Part shown: positions 25,476-34,900 of the stretch, piece after piece
Position numbering within the stretch: the first letter of the stretch is position 1
Layout: each line of letters starts with the position of its first letter
NCBI GenBank assembly: GCA_020639075.1
Contig: JACKHI010000002.1
Coordinates: forward strand, 186,001 to 250,000
From: Phycisphaerales bacterium
Lineage (GTDB): Bacteria; Planctomycetota; Phycisphaerae; UBA1845; UTPLA1
Direction: 5' to 3'
Length of the DNA stretch: 64,000 nucleotides
The notes under the pieces: generated by a model
The model's database searches: none
The model's input: only the letters and a program-made list of their open reading frames with translations
What the model was told of the DNA's origin: nothing
Made by a program: the position numbers and the translations under genes

Positions 25476-27554
25476 TTGACTTTACCGAATGAAACGGGGA
25501 CTTCGGAACCCCGACTCGCGGGTGCGACGCCCGTATCGGAGATCCGAGCGACAAGCGCGATGGACCGGCGGGCCGTGCCGTCGGCGTCCGCGGCGGCCGT
25601 TGAGCGTGCGACGGCGAAACATCGTTCATCGTCGACGACGGCCTGGTTCATTGCCCTGATGGGCTGGTCGCTGCTCGTATGCATGTTCGATTTGACCGGT
25701 GGTGCGGTCTTCGAGGGGACAGACTGCTGGGTGGCGCAGACGGCGCGGGAGATGCAACAGCGCGACGAGTGGATCATGCCGTATTTCAGCGGCGAGCAGC
25801 GCCTTCAGAAATCGCCCGGGCCCTATTGGGCCGTGATGATCGCGAGTTATCTGCGGGGCAAGCCTGTTGATGAAGCAGCGGCGAGGATTCCGAATTCCCT
25901 GGCGGCAGTCGGGCTGGTCGCCGTCGTCTTCTGGCTGGCGCGGCGCATTGCGGGTGAACGCGCGGCCATCTTCGCGGGATTCGCAACGGCGGCCAGCGGG
26001 ATGATCCTGTATTGCACGGGCCGCGGCGCGGCGGACCTGGGGATGACGTTTTTCAGCACGCTGTCACTGGCGGCGTTGTGGGTCGGTCTCGCCGACGAAC
26101 CCCCGGGTCGGCGACGCAACTTGTTTATCCTGCTTGCATACTTCGCGGCGGGGCTGTGCATGCTTTACAAGATGCCGATGCCGCTCGTGACGGTCGGCAT
26201 CCCGGCGATCTGTTCGCTGGTGCTTCAGAATCGTTGGGCGGCGCTGAAGAATCCGTGGCATCTCGCGGGGCTCGTCTTGTTTCTGTTGCCGTGGGCGCCT
26301 TGGATCGTTGCCGTGGTCGAAGGGCGTATGGACGGCGACTGGGCCATCGCCTGGGCGAAGTGGCGGGTCGAGTACATCGATCGTATGACGGGCGAGTTGC
26401 CCAACGTCGAAGCAAACAAGCAGTGGTTTTTCTACCTGTTTTATGTCGGGCTTGCGTTCGTCTATGTGCTGCCGTTTTCGCTTTCGCTGCCGGCTGCGGT
26501 CGCCCGGGCGTTCAAGCGCGATCCGTCCGTCAACGATGACGGCCGGAAGTTCATGGCCATCTGGTTTCTGAGTCTGTTGGCATTCTTCACGATTTCGACA
26601 GGGAAGGAAGGTCGCTACTTTCTCCCGGTGATGCCGCCGCTGTTTGTGCTGCTCGGCATCGAGCTCTCGTGGTTTTTCGATCCGAATCGGGAAAGTAATC
26701 GGAAGGGGGCATGGGCCGTTGCGATACTACTGGCCGTGCTGATCCCTGTGGGTAGCGTTGTCGGCGGTTGGTATCTGAACAAGCAGTTCAGCGATCCGAG
26801 AGATCCGTTTCAATGGGTCGATCTGCGCGTGCCGTACATCGGTCTCAGTGTGATCATGGGTATCGGTCTGACGGCGTCCGCGGTCTATTTCGCGCGGCGG
26901 CGGGCCAATCTCTCTTTCGCCGTGCTGATTGCGACGATCTGGATCGGCTGGTTCTGGAGCTGGTCGAAGGTAATGCCAGTCTATCGCGCGCAGCGCGGCG
27001 ACGTGAGTTTCTCCAAGCAATTGCACGATCTCGTCGAGGGGCATCCGGATCTGCCGAACCACATGTACCAGGTTGCTCAGCAGAATCCGACAATCACGTG
27101 GCACAGCAACGTTCGATTTCCTCGCGTTATAGACCAATTGGAGCTGTTGCGGGCTCAGGATTATCATCGAGACTACGCAACGGAAGTTCGGCTGGTTGCC
27201 ACGAAAATGCTGGAGCGATTGCGCGGGGATGACCTGGCGTTGTTTGTGGCAACGCGGGAACACTACCTACTGTTTCTCGGTCAGGCGCCGGCATTGGCAG
27301 AGAAGCTCGGTTTCCCGATGCCGGAGACGCATTTGTGGATTCAAAGCGAGGAAGGACCGGAGCGGCATCAGACGATCTTGTTCGGCAATCGGCCGCCGCC
27401 GTTCGCGGAACCGACGCTGAATCCGCCGCCGACGGAAAAGGAAGCCGGAGCGGGCCGTCGAACGATGGTATCAAAGGCGTGCATGGGCTCTTCGGCCGCC
27501 GTCGCGGCGAATAACGACTCGGGCCTGACTTTCGAATCAATTCCGAACCTGTGA
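25476..27554 (+). CDS. GT39/ArnT-like membrane glycosyltransferase
   Basis: About 692 residues if TTG 25476 is the start (GAGGAT 6 bases upstream); ATG 25560 is the alternative, and open sequence continues upstream to 25233. A cytosolic Ser/Ala-rich stretch precedes about 11-12 membrane helices. The first large loop, FEGTDCWVAQTAREMQQRD, GEQRLQKSPGPYW, corresponds to the acidic catalytic loop of the PMT/ArnT (GT39/GT83) fold. Expected to move a sugar from a polyprenyl-phosphate donor on the outer face of the inner membrane. The next gene overlaps its stop codon, so it forms one operon with a flippase-like protein and a GT2 enzyme. Confidence 0.88.
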   Translation: MTLPNETGTSEPRLAGATPVSEIRATSAMDRRAVPSASAAAVERATAKHRSSSTTAWFIALMGWSLLVCMFDLTGGAVFEGTDCWVAQTAREMQQRDEWIMPYFSGEQRLQKSPGPYWAVMIASYLRGKPVDEAAARIPNSLAAVGLVAVVFWLARRIAGERAAIFAGFATAASGMILYCTGRGAADLGMTFFSTLSLAALWVGLADEPPGRRRNLFILLAYFAAGLCMLYKMPMPLVTVGIPAICSLVLQNRWAALKNPWHLAGLVLFLLPWAPWIVAVVEGRMDGDWAIAWAKWRVEYIDRMTGELPNVEANKQWFFYLFYVGLAFVYVLPFSLSLPAAVARAFKRDPSVNDDGRKFMAIWFLSLLAFFTISTGKEGRYFLPVMPPLFVLLGIELSWFFDPNRESNRKGAWAVAILLAVLIPVGSVVGGWYLNKQFSDPRDPFQWVDLRVPYIGLSVIMGIGLTASAVYFARRRANLSFAVLIATIWIGWFWSWSKVMPVYRAQRGDVSFSKQLHDLVEGHPDLPNHMYQVAQQNPTITWHSNVRFPRVIDQLELLRAQDYHRDYATEVRLVATKMLERLRGDDLALFVATREHYLLFLGQAPALAEKLGFPMPETHLWIQSEEGPERHQTILFGNRPPPFAEPTLNPPPTEKEAGAGRRTMVSKACMGSSAAVAANNDSGLTFESIPNL

Positions 27555-28627
27555 CGCGAATTCCCGACAAATCGATGTCGATTGACGCGGCGGTAGCGGG
27601 GCCGGACGAAGTGCTGTCGTCGGAACTGCCGCTGGATGCCGACGGTGCGAGTCGGAAGCGCCTGTTCCGAATCGCGAAGTGGGTGACGATTCTGCTCGTT
27701 CTCGTCGCGATGGGTTGGCAGATCAGCAAGCTCGTCGACGATTGGTCGACAGACGGCGCCAAAGTGTTCGAGCGCGGCCTGGACTACCGTTGGGTCGTCC
27801 TGGCGCTGGCAACGTTCTGGGCGGGGCAATTCTGCTTCGCCGCATACTGGCGTCGTTTGCTGAAGGCGTCGGGAATCGACTCGCCATTGATCACGAGCGT
27901 TCGTGCCTATCTTGTCGGAACGCTCGGCAAGTACATACCGGGCAAGGCACTGGTGGTCGTCGTGCGTACCGGCATGTTGCCGGACGCGAAGGGGAAGCGA
28001 TTCCTGGTGGGGGGCGTGACGGTTTACGAGACACTCACGTCGATGTCCGCCGCCGGCATCATCGGATTCGTCGCGTTGGTATTGACGCGGCACGACCTCG
28101 TAATGAACATGCTCGGGGCCGCGTGCATTGCGTTGATTCTCAACGTCGTCGTGCATCCGAGACCTTTCAGTCAACTGGCGAAAGTCGTCGCCATTCCGTT
28201 CCGGCGAAAAGGCGATCCGCTGCCGGTTCGCGACTGGTATCGCTGTTATTGGCGGTCGACGCCGCTCGTATTCCTCGAATGGCTGGGCTCAGGCATCAGC
28301 CTGTGGGCGACGGCGGCGGCGTTTCACCTCGATGTGTTCTCGTTGGATGCCGTTGCCTTCCTGACGGGCGTGGCGGCGTTGGCGACTGCGGCAGGGTTTC
28401 TCGTCTTGCCTGTTCCCGCGGGAATCGGCGTTCGCGAGTTCATCGTGATCTCGCTGCTGACGAAGTGGTTCGGCGAGCACACGACGGCCATTTGTATTTC
28501 GTTGATCCTGCGGTCCATCTGGACTGCGGGAGAGATTCTCCTCGCCGGCGGTCTTTACATGCTGCCGGGCGCCACTTGGGCTCGGGCGAAAATGAGCGAT
28601 TCCGGTGCCTCGGCGGCCGCTTCCTGA
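27551..28627 (+). CDS. LPG-synthase-like transmembrane protein (UPF0104 flippase-like)
   Basis: 358 residues from GTG 27551, which overlaps the previous stop as GTGA; ATG 27575 is possible. About eight membrane helices with family signatures YWRRLLKASGI, YLVGTLGKYIPGKALVVVVR and PAGIGVREFIVISLL. These match the lysylphosphatidylglycerol synthase TM region family, many members of which act in lipid or lipid-linked sugar translocation. No cytosolic aminoacyl-transferase domain follows, so it is not an LPG synthase. Its place between GT39 and GT2 genes suggests handling of a polyprenyl-linked sugar. Confidence 0.88.
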   Translation: MTRIPDKSMSIDAAVAGPDEVLSSELPLDADGASRKRLFRIAKWVTILLVLVAMGWQISKLVDDWSTDGAKVFERGLDYRWVVLALATFWAGQFCFAAYWRRLLKASGIDSPLITSVRAYLVGTLGKYIPGKALVVVVRTGMLPDAKGKRFLVGGVTVYETLTSMSAAGIIGFVALVLTRHDLVMNMLGAACIALILNVVVHPRPFSQLAKVVAIPFRRKGDPLPVRDWYRCYWRSTPLVFLEWLGSGISLWATAAAFHLDVFSLDAVAFLTGVAALATAAGFLVLPVPAGIGVREFIVISLLTKWFGEHTTAICISLILRSIWTAGEILLAGGLYMLPGATWARAKMSDSGASAAAS

Positions 28628-28679
28628 TCGTGCTGGCCAAATCCGCATTCGTTCGCGACAATCCGGTGTTTGAACTGCT

Positions 28680-29777
28680 ATGAGTCGAACACGGCGCGGA
28701 CGCCGAACAGAGAGCACCCAACGAATGACGACAATGATCAACGCCCCCTCGGAAGCTGCTCGAAAAGACACTACGGCCGCCGTCAGTCATCGTCGGCGGG
28801 CGTTATCTGTCGTCGCGCCGGTTCACAACGAAGAACTGAATCTCGAGGATCTGCATTCCGAATTGTCGGGCGTGCTGCAATCCGCCGGGCTCGACTACGA
28901 GATTATCTACGTGGATGACGGCAGTCGCGATACGAGTCTCAAGATCCTGAAGTCCGTAGCGGATCGTGATGAACGCGTCATCGTCGTGGAGCTTCGGCGA
29001 AATTTCGGGCAGACGGCCGCGATGGCCGCGGGCATCGAGCACAGCTGTGGCGACGTGATCATCCCGATTGATGCGGATCTTCAGAACGATCCGAATGACA
29101 TACCGCGGCTGTTGGATACGTTGAACGGCACGCCGCGTTACGACATCGTCAGCGGTTGGCGGAAGGACCGTAAGGACAAGATGGTAACGCGTCGGATTCC
29201 GTCGCAGATCGCAAATGCGATTATCAGTCGCGTGACAAACGTCCCGATTCATGATTTCGGTTGCACGCTCAAGGCGTATCGCCGCGAAGTGCTGGAGGAT
29301 GTCAGTCTGTCCAGCGATCTGCATCGATTCCTGCCGGCGCTGGCTGCGTGGCACGGTGCGAACATCACGGAACTCGTCGTGAATCATCGTCCGCGAACGC
29401 GAGGCGTGACGAAGTATGGTCTCGCGCGGACGATTCGGGTGTTGCTCGATCTCGTGATTGTGAAGTTTCTCGGGACGTACATGACAAAGCCGCTGCTGTT
29501 CTTCGGGAAGATCGGGATGGCGACGTTCGGCTTTGCGCTGCTGATTCTCGCGATCGCGGTGGGGCAGAAGTTCGGTTATTTCGGGCAGCCGGAAGGCCTG
29601 AACCTCAATAGGAACATTCTCGTTTCGCTCAGCGCGCTACTGGCTTTCTTCACGGTTCAGTGTGTGTTGTTCGGGTTGATGGCGGAGCTGCTCGTGCGCG
29701 TGTATCAGGATGGTCGTGGGCGGAAGATTTACCGCGTGCGCGAAGTGTATTCGTCGGCGAAGGCTGGGGATGCGTAG
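28680..29777 (+). CDS. GT2 family polyprenyl-phosphate glycosyltransferase with membrane anchor
   Basis: 365 residues. A basic N-terminus precedes a GT-A domain: LSVVAPVHNEELNLEDLHSE, YEIIYVDDGSRDTSLKIL, ELRRNFGQTAAMAAGIEHS and PIDADLQNDPNDIPRLLD (the DxD-like metal site), CTLKAYRREV and LPALAAWHG. Two C-terminal membrane helices follow (PLLFFGKIGMATFGFALLIL; VSLSALLAFFTVQCVLFGLM). This is the DPM1/ArnC/GtrB layout: transfer of a sugar from a nucleotide donor to polyprenyl phosphate on the cytosolic face, which would feed the GT39 enzyme two genes upstream. Confidence 0.92.
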   Translation: MSRTRRGRRTESTQRMTTMINAPSEAARKDTTAAVSHRRRALSVVAPVHNEELNLEDLHSELSGVLQSAGLDYEIIYVDDGSRDTSLKILKSVADRDERVIVVELRRNFGQTAAMAAGIEHSCGDVIIPIDADLQNDPNDIPRLLDTLNGTPRYDIVSGWRKDRKDKMVTRRIPSQIANAIISRVTNVPIHDFGCTLKAYRREVLEDVSLSSDLHRFLPALAAWHGANITELVVNHRPRTRGVTKYGLARTIRVLLDLVIVKFLGTYMTKPLLFFGKIGMATFGFALLILAIAVGQKFGYFGQPEGLNLNRNILVSLSALLAFFTVQCVLFGLMAELLVRVYQDGRGRKIYRVREVYSSAKAGDA

Positions 29778-29861
29778 GAACTGACGCCGTCGTTGGGCGT
29801 CGGCATGGCACCCGGCGTCTGGCGCGCGAATTGCACTGCTTGAGAGCAGTGGCACGCGTGT

Positions 29862-30200
29862 TTACGAGATATCTTCGAGGGAGTCGCGGATTTCGAGGAC
29901 GCGATCCAGGCGTGTGACGCGGATGGGTCCCATGATGCGGTCAGACACGCCGATGAGGATGAATCGGCGCTCGTCGAACTTAAAGCTGTTGGTCAGCTGG
30001 ACAAGAGAGCCCAGCGCGACGCTGGGAGCGAACTTGACGCCGGCCAGGTCGATCACGATCGGCGCGCCGGGCTTGTCGGGCGCGGCCGCGTAAACGTCTT
30101 CCAGCAGTTGATTGGTGGATGCATCGTCGAGCGTGCTCTTGAGTACGCGAACGACGAGATACTGTTCGTGTGGCACGATTTCAGTGACTGCATCGGGCAT
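29862..30200 (-). CDS. STAS-domain protein (anti-sigma factor antagonist-like)
   Basis: 112 residues from ATG 30200, with AAGGG upstream; ATG 30218 is possible. STAS fold: YLVVRVLKSTLDDASTNQLL, APIVIDLAGVKFAPSVALG, LVQLTNSFKFDERRFILIGV and LDRVLEIRDSLEDI. The usual phosphorylated Ser/Thr position in DLxGVxFxxSxALG appears as the Ser in KFAPSVALG. It fits a partner-switching regulator whose phosphorylation state could be set by a SpoIIE phosphatase such as those at 2.1 and 7.1 kb; no kinase gene is nearby. Confidence 0.85.
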   Translation of the reverse strand: MPDAVTEIVPHEQYLVVRVLKSTLDDASTNQLLEDVYAAAPDKPGAPIVIDLAGVKFAPSVALGSLVQLTNSFKFDERRFILIGVSDRIMGPIRVTRLDRVLEIRDSLEDIS

Positions 30201-30295
30201 CGCGATCAACCCTTTCATTAGCGACGATTCGCGGATTATACACACGCGGCCGACAAAAAACAGGTGCGTAGATGCCAGTCGTCTGTCGCGCTCGC

Positions 30296-31582
30296 CTATG
30301 ACGATTGGCGTGATTGTGTCGATCGTCGCCGTCTGGCGTGGAATTCCGGCGCTTCTTTGAAGCACGTTCCCAAGATGCCGAGCGACTTGATGAAGGCTTT
30401 GAAGCCCGTGCGCTTCAGCTCGGCGGGTTCGTCGCCGACTGTCGTGAATCCGCGTTCGTCCGGTGTCAACTTCTCCCAATTTCGGAACAGGCGTCCCCAT
30501 TGACCGTCGAGGACTTTGCGCATCATCGCCTTGGCTTTCATGGGGTACCAGAAGCTGTCGTGGTAGATGACGCTGGCCATGTAGGCCCATGGGGCAAGTA
30601 CTGTCTTGAGCGACCATTCGATCGGCTTCTTCAGCGGTCCCCAGTAGATCTTGTGTTGCATGCGCGAGGCAAACGTCATCTTCTTGAACGGGCCGACGAA
30701 GTTCCAGTTTTCCGACGCGGCATCGGGATCACCGACGATTTCGATTTCGCGGGGATCGCCGCACCCGAGACCCATGTCGTGGGCCATCTTGATGAACTTG
30801 ATGCTGAGCGGATCCATGCCCATCAGCTTCGCTGCGACGGCGTCGATGGCGACTTGATCGCTGCTCGCGAGGATGACGTTTTTCTCGTGCGGAATCATGC
30901 AGCGCGGACCGGGGCCGTCGCCGGCGAAGGTGCCGTCCATGACGGCGAATACGCCGCGATGGATTTTCTTCTGGATCATCAGCAGGTCAACGAGCGTTTC
31001 GTGAATGACGGGATGCGTCCAGTGGCGATGCTCGTTTAGCAGGCCGCCGAAGGCGTTCTTCATGGCCCCCGTCGTCGTCGTGAAGATATGCGTCTTCACG
31101 GTCGGCAGATGAATGATGTTCTCGCCGATGAATCGCTTGGGAATGTGGAAGCCCTTGGGGTAGACCTCGTTGAGGCACGTGAACTTGTCTGCAAGATCGC
31201 CGACGGCGTCGCGAACGTGGATCCACTCTTCGCCTTCGTAGAGATGCACGTTGCGTAGGCCATGGGCGTCGGTGACGTGGACCTGCTTGTTTTCGCGTTC
31301 GCCCAGATGGGCGTCGATGACGACGGTGCGATTGTGGCAGCCGTGGATCAGGTTCGGGTCGTAGCCGTCCTTTTTCATGGCGCGAATGACGCCGTCCAGC
31401 TGCCATGGCGTCGTGCTGCTGCCGGGGAAGAAGAAATGCCAGCTGATATTGATCTTCAGGCCCGTGTCGGCGTCCTTGGCGACGACGTCCTGGTAATCCG
31501 CCAGGTTGAGCAGACGATGGTAGTCCTCGAACACGGTTCGCGGGGTCGTCCGCAGAATGGCGACTTTGCTCTTACTCATCAT
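30296..31582 (-). CDS. DUF362 domain protein
   Basis: 428 residues; two adjacent ATGs follow CAGGAG. Typical DUF362 features: KVAILRTTP at the start, LKINISWHFFFPGSSTTPWQ, IIHLPTVKTHIFTTTTGAMK and GGLLNEH, AVMDGTFAGDGPGPRCMIPH, ILASSDQVAIDAVAAKLMGM. Many DUF362 proteins carry a C-terminal ferredoxin domain; this one does not, and its last 150 residues are basic and Trp-rich (WNFVGPFKKMTFASRM; GQWGRLFRNWEKLTPDERGF). Function unknown. The STAS gene lies 96 bases downstream on the same strand and could be co-transcribed. Confidence 0.88.
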   Translation of the reverse strand: MMSKSKVAILRTTPRTVFEDYHRLLNLADYQDVVAKDADTGLKINISWHFFFPGSSTTPWQLDGVIRAMKKDGYDPNLIHGCHNRTVVIDAHLGERENKQVHVTDAHGLRNVHLYEGEEWIHVRDAVGDLADKFTCLNEVYPKGFHIPKRFIGENIIHLPTVKTHIFTTTTGAMKNAFGGLLNEHRHWTHPVIHETLVDLLMIQKKIHRGVFAVMDGTFAGDGPGPRCMIPHEKNVILASSDQVAIDAVAAKLMGMDPLSIKFIKMAHDMGLGCGDPREIEIVGDPDAASENWNFVGPFKKMTFASRMQHKIYWGPLKKPIEWSLKTVLAPWAYMASVIYHDSFWYPMKAKAMMRKVLDGQWGRLFRNWEKLTPDERGFTTVGDEPAELKRTGFKAFIKSLGILGTCFKEAPEFHARRRRSTQSRQSS

Positions 31583-31843
31583 GACTCCTGTGCAATTCGT
31601 CGGGTCACTTTAGGGCGCGGGCGAGGATCGGGCAACGGGAGGGCGGCCCATGGGGATTACACCCGCCATGAGGGGCCGGGCTCGGTTTTTCAGTTCGATA
31701 CGTTCGGTTTGGAAAATGAGATCTGACGAGGTTCGGCTCGGAGAGTCGATCGAATAGACTCGGGCGGGAAGAATCGGAGTCGGTTGAAACGCAATATCGT
31801 GGATAGTGCGTGTGAAGATTCAGGATTTCACGTGTTCGGCAAG

Positions 31844-31884
31844 AAAAAGCGGATGCCGCCAACGGTTTCGTTGACGGCATCCGC
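31844..31884 (-). terminator. Strong intrinsic terminator of the large secreted protein gene
   Basis: On the minus strand: GCGGATGCCGTCAACG, loop AAAC, CGTTGGCGGCATCCGC, then TTTTTC. The 16-bp stem is complete with one G-U pair. It lies 60 bases after the stop codon at 31944. The rest of 31583..31943 holds no gene I can support. Confidence 0.92.
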
Positions 31885-31943
31885 CGATTATTCATGGTTC
31901 AGTTTTCACCGAGTTCGCGCGCGCGTCCTCGGCGAGTCGTCGG

Positions 31944-34900
31944 TCACGGCGTGCAGGCGATGTTCAGGTTGAACATTCCCGTGCTTGGCGGAGCGCCGTA
32001 GGAGCCGACTCGAACGATGTATGTAACGCCCGAGGTCACGGGTACGGAGAACGACGCCGACAGTGCGTCGGGACAGTCATTTCCCGTATCCATTTCGTTC
32101 GAGTTGCCGTGATCGTCGTTGCACTCGATCGGAAGGGCGCCGCCTGCGATCGCCGCGCAATCGACGTCGTAGATCGCCAGTCGAGCGTCGAACGAATTGC
32201 CGCACGTATCGACGAACAGCGTTCCCGTGCAGGTCGCGACGTACGTATAGAACAGGTCGCTGCGCACCGCATCAGGGGCGAGGGAGAAGTCGCCGCACGC
32301 CGGGAGATTGGAGTCCGTCGCACCCGTCAGATCGATCGGCGTCGCGCCGTCGAAGATGGTGAGGGCACCGTCGCAGTCATCGTTGACCGGCGCGGGCGGC
32401 GGAACGTCGCACTCCATCGTGAAGTCCATCGGTCCCGTGGGCTCCGACGCGCAGGACCACTTGCATACGAGGATCCAGTACTGCGTTCCGCCGGTGAGAT
32501 CAACTTCCAGCGTTGACGGATCCGAACAGACGAGCTGCGTCAGGTTGCCGCAGTCAGGGCCCGTCCAGACGCTGGTCGCGCCGTCGAGACCTGTCGCGGT
32601 GATCGTTGCATGGCAGTCTCCGCTCGGCGTGTACGTGTACCAGACGCCGTTGTTGACGTTCATTCCGGCGTCGCAGCTGCTGCCGAGGCAATCCGGGAAG
32701 ACATTGAAGTCATCGGTCGCAGCCGGAAGGTCCACGCCGAGGTCCGAATAGGGCAACGTCGTAATGATCGTTGCATCGATGCAGTCGTCGTTCGACAACG
32801 GCGTCGGGCATGGATCGTTCGTGCAGTCCAGCCCCGCAGCAAAGTCGCCCGCAATCGCGGCGCACTCGACTTCCGGAATGTCGTTGCACGTCGCGCCGTC
32901 ATTCGTGCAGCATCGACCGGCCGGGCACGGATCGCCGGAGCAATCTCCGCCAAGTGTGAACGTGCCGCCGAGATTCGTGCAGCCCGTTTCGTCGGTGATC
33001 GTGCAGGCCGCCGAACCACCGTCGAGGTAGCAGCAGGCGCCGGCGTTGCAGATGCCGCCGCCGTTGAGGATGACATCAACGAACGCCGTAATATCCAGGT
33101 CGTCGAGGACGTTGTCATCGTTGATATCCGCGCACTTGCACGCATTGGACGGTGCTGTGCCGAATTCCGACAGATAGCAGTTCGTGAACGACTGGATGTC
33201 GCGCCCATCAAGGAGCGAGTCACCGTTGAGATCGCCCGGGCAGGTGCCGCAAACGGCCTGGCAGTTAATGAAGAAGTCGAAAGACGTACCCGGTGACGGA
33301 TCAGCCGTGTAGGAGTCCGTAATGATGTAGTACGTCGTGCCGGCCAGCGCTGTGAATGAGACCTCTTCAATACCGCCGCTGTCGTCGCCCGCGACGCACG
33401 ATCCGTTCGTGTCGAGACAATCCGTCACGACGTAGATCGCCGCATCGAAGCCGGACACGTTGGCCATGCCCGTCGAAACGAGCAGGTCTGACGTCGGCGT
33501 AAACGAATAGACCACATCGGGGCCGTCTGCAGTGAAGCCCGTGCAGCTTCCCGAGGACACGAGCGTGTGATCGGGGTTCGCAAGATCGAGCGTAACACCC
33601 GCAATCGTGCCAGTGTTGCAGTCCACGACAGTGGCTGTCGCGCACGTGTCGTTCTCCGGCGGCTGCGGACAGGGATTGGGCGTACAATCGACGCCGTCGC
33701 CCTGATAGCTGCCGCCCGCAGACGTGCAGAACATTTCCGTCTGTGCGCCGCACGTGCCGTCGCCGAAACAGCAGGCGCCGAAGCAGCTCGTCAGACAGTC
33801 GGTGCCGTCGCCCTTATAGATGCCGCCCGCGAGCAGGCAGTTGCCGGCCGTCAGCGACTGGCAGTCGCCGCCGAGGCAGCAAGCACCGCTAGCCGTGCTG
33901 CAGGTGACTTCGAGTTGCGTTTCGCCGCCGCCTTCAGTCGTGCCGGCGTCGCCGACCTGGATGTACACAAAACTGCCAGGGCCATAGTTCGGGATCGTGA
34001 CTGACTCAACGCCGCCCACGCCTGCATTGTCCGAGCAGGCGAGTTCGGCACCGGGGCAGTTGTCCCGAACCACAAGAACGGCGTCGTAGCCTGTCGGCGT
34101 CACGGTGATCGTTACGTCGCACGGGCCGAACGTGTCCGAGATCGCGAGGTAGCGGAACAGGGCATCGTTCTGGACGTTTCCGCCGCCGCTGCCGGTGCAC
34201 GTGCCTTCGGCGACGTCTGCCGTCGCAAGGTCGTTGTTGAACGTGATATCAATGGCCGCGGCTTGTGCCGGCGAGCTTCGAAGCGTCGTCAGGTCCGCGC
34301 AGGATCCTTCGCAGATGTATCCGCCGTTGCTGGTTCCTGTTCCGATGTCGTAGGAGAAGCAAATGGTTCCGGCGCCGGCGAATGTACCGCCCGCGTTCGT
34401 GCAGGACACTTCGGTTTCGCTGACGCATCCGCCGTTCGCGGGGAGGCAGCAGGCGCCGAAGCAGGTGACGCTGCAATCCGAACCGTCGCCGCCGTAGGCG
34501 CCGCCGAGATTGCCGCAGACAACTTCGCCTTCGATCGTACAGGTGCCGTCGGAGAGACAGCAGCTGCCGGTCGGGGGCGGGCAACCGTTCGGCGTAATCG
34601 TGAGGGTGATATCACCCGTGTTGTCGCCGTTGTAGTCCTGCACCTGGATGTAAATTAGCTGACCGATTGTGACATTGTCGATGCAGATGCAGCTATCACG
34701 CGTATTGCCGCTTGCCTGCGGCTCGTCGATGCACGGGGCCTGCGACGGATCGCTGCCCGACGTCGTGCAGTCGTCGTCACAATCGAGTTCAGGGCCGCCG
34801 CAGCTTCCGTCGTAGGCGGCGAGAATCGTGTCGATGTTTGCGGGGTTGTTGCTGTCGAACCACGTGCCGCAGGTGTCGATCAGCAGGGAGCCGTTCTGTT

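Noticed and set aside
29778..29861. Possible terminator (GACGCCG...CGGCGTC) between convergent GT2 and STAS genes
   Set aside because: Arms are only 7 bp around a long loop with no T-tract on either strand.
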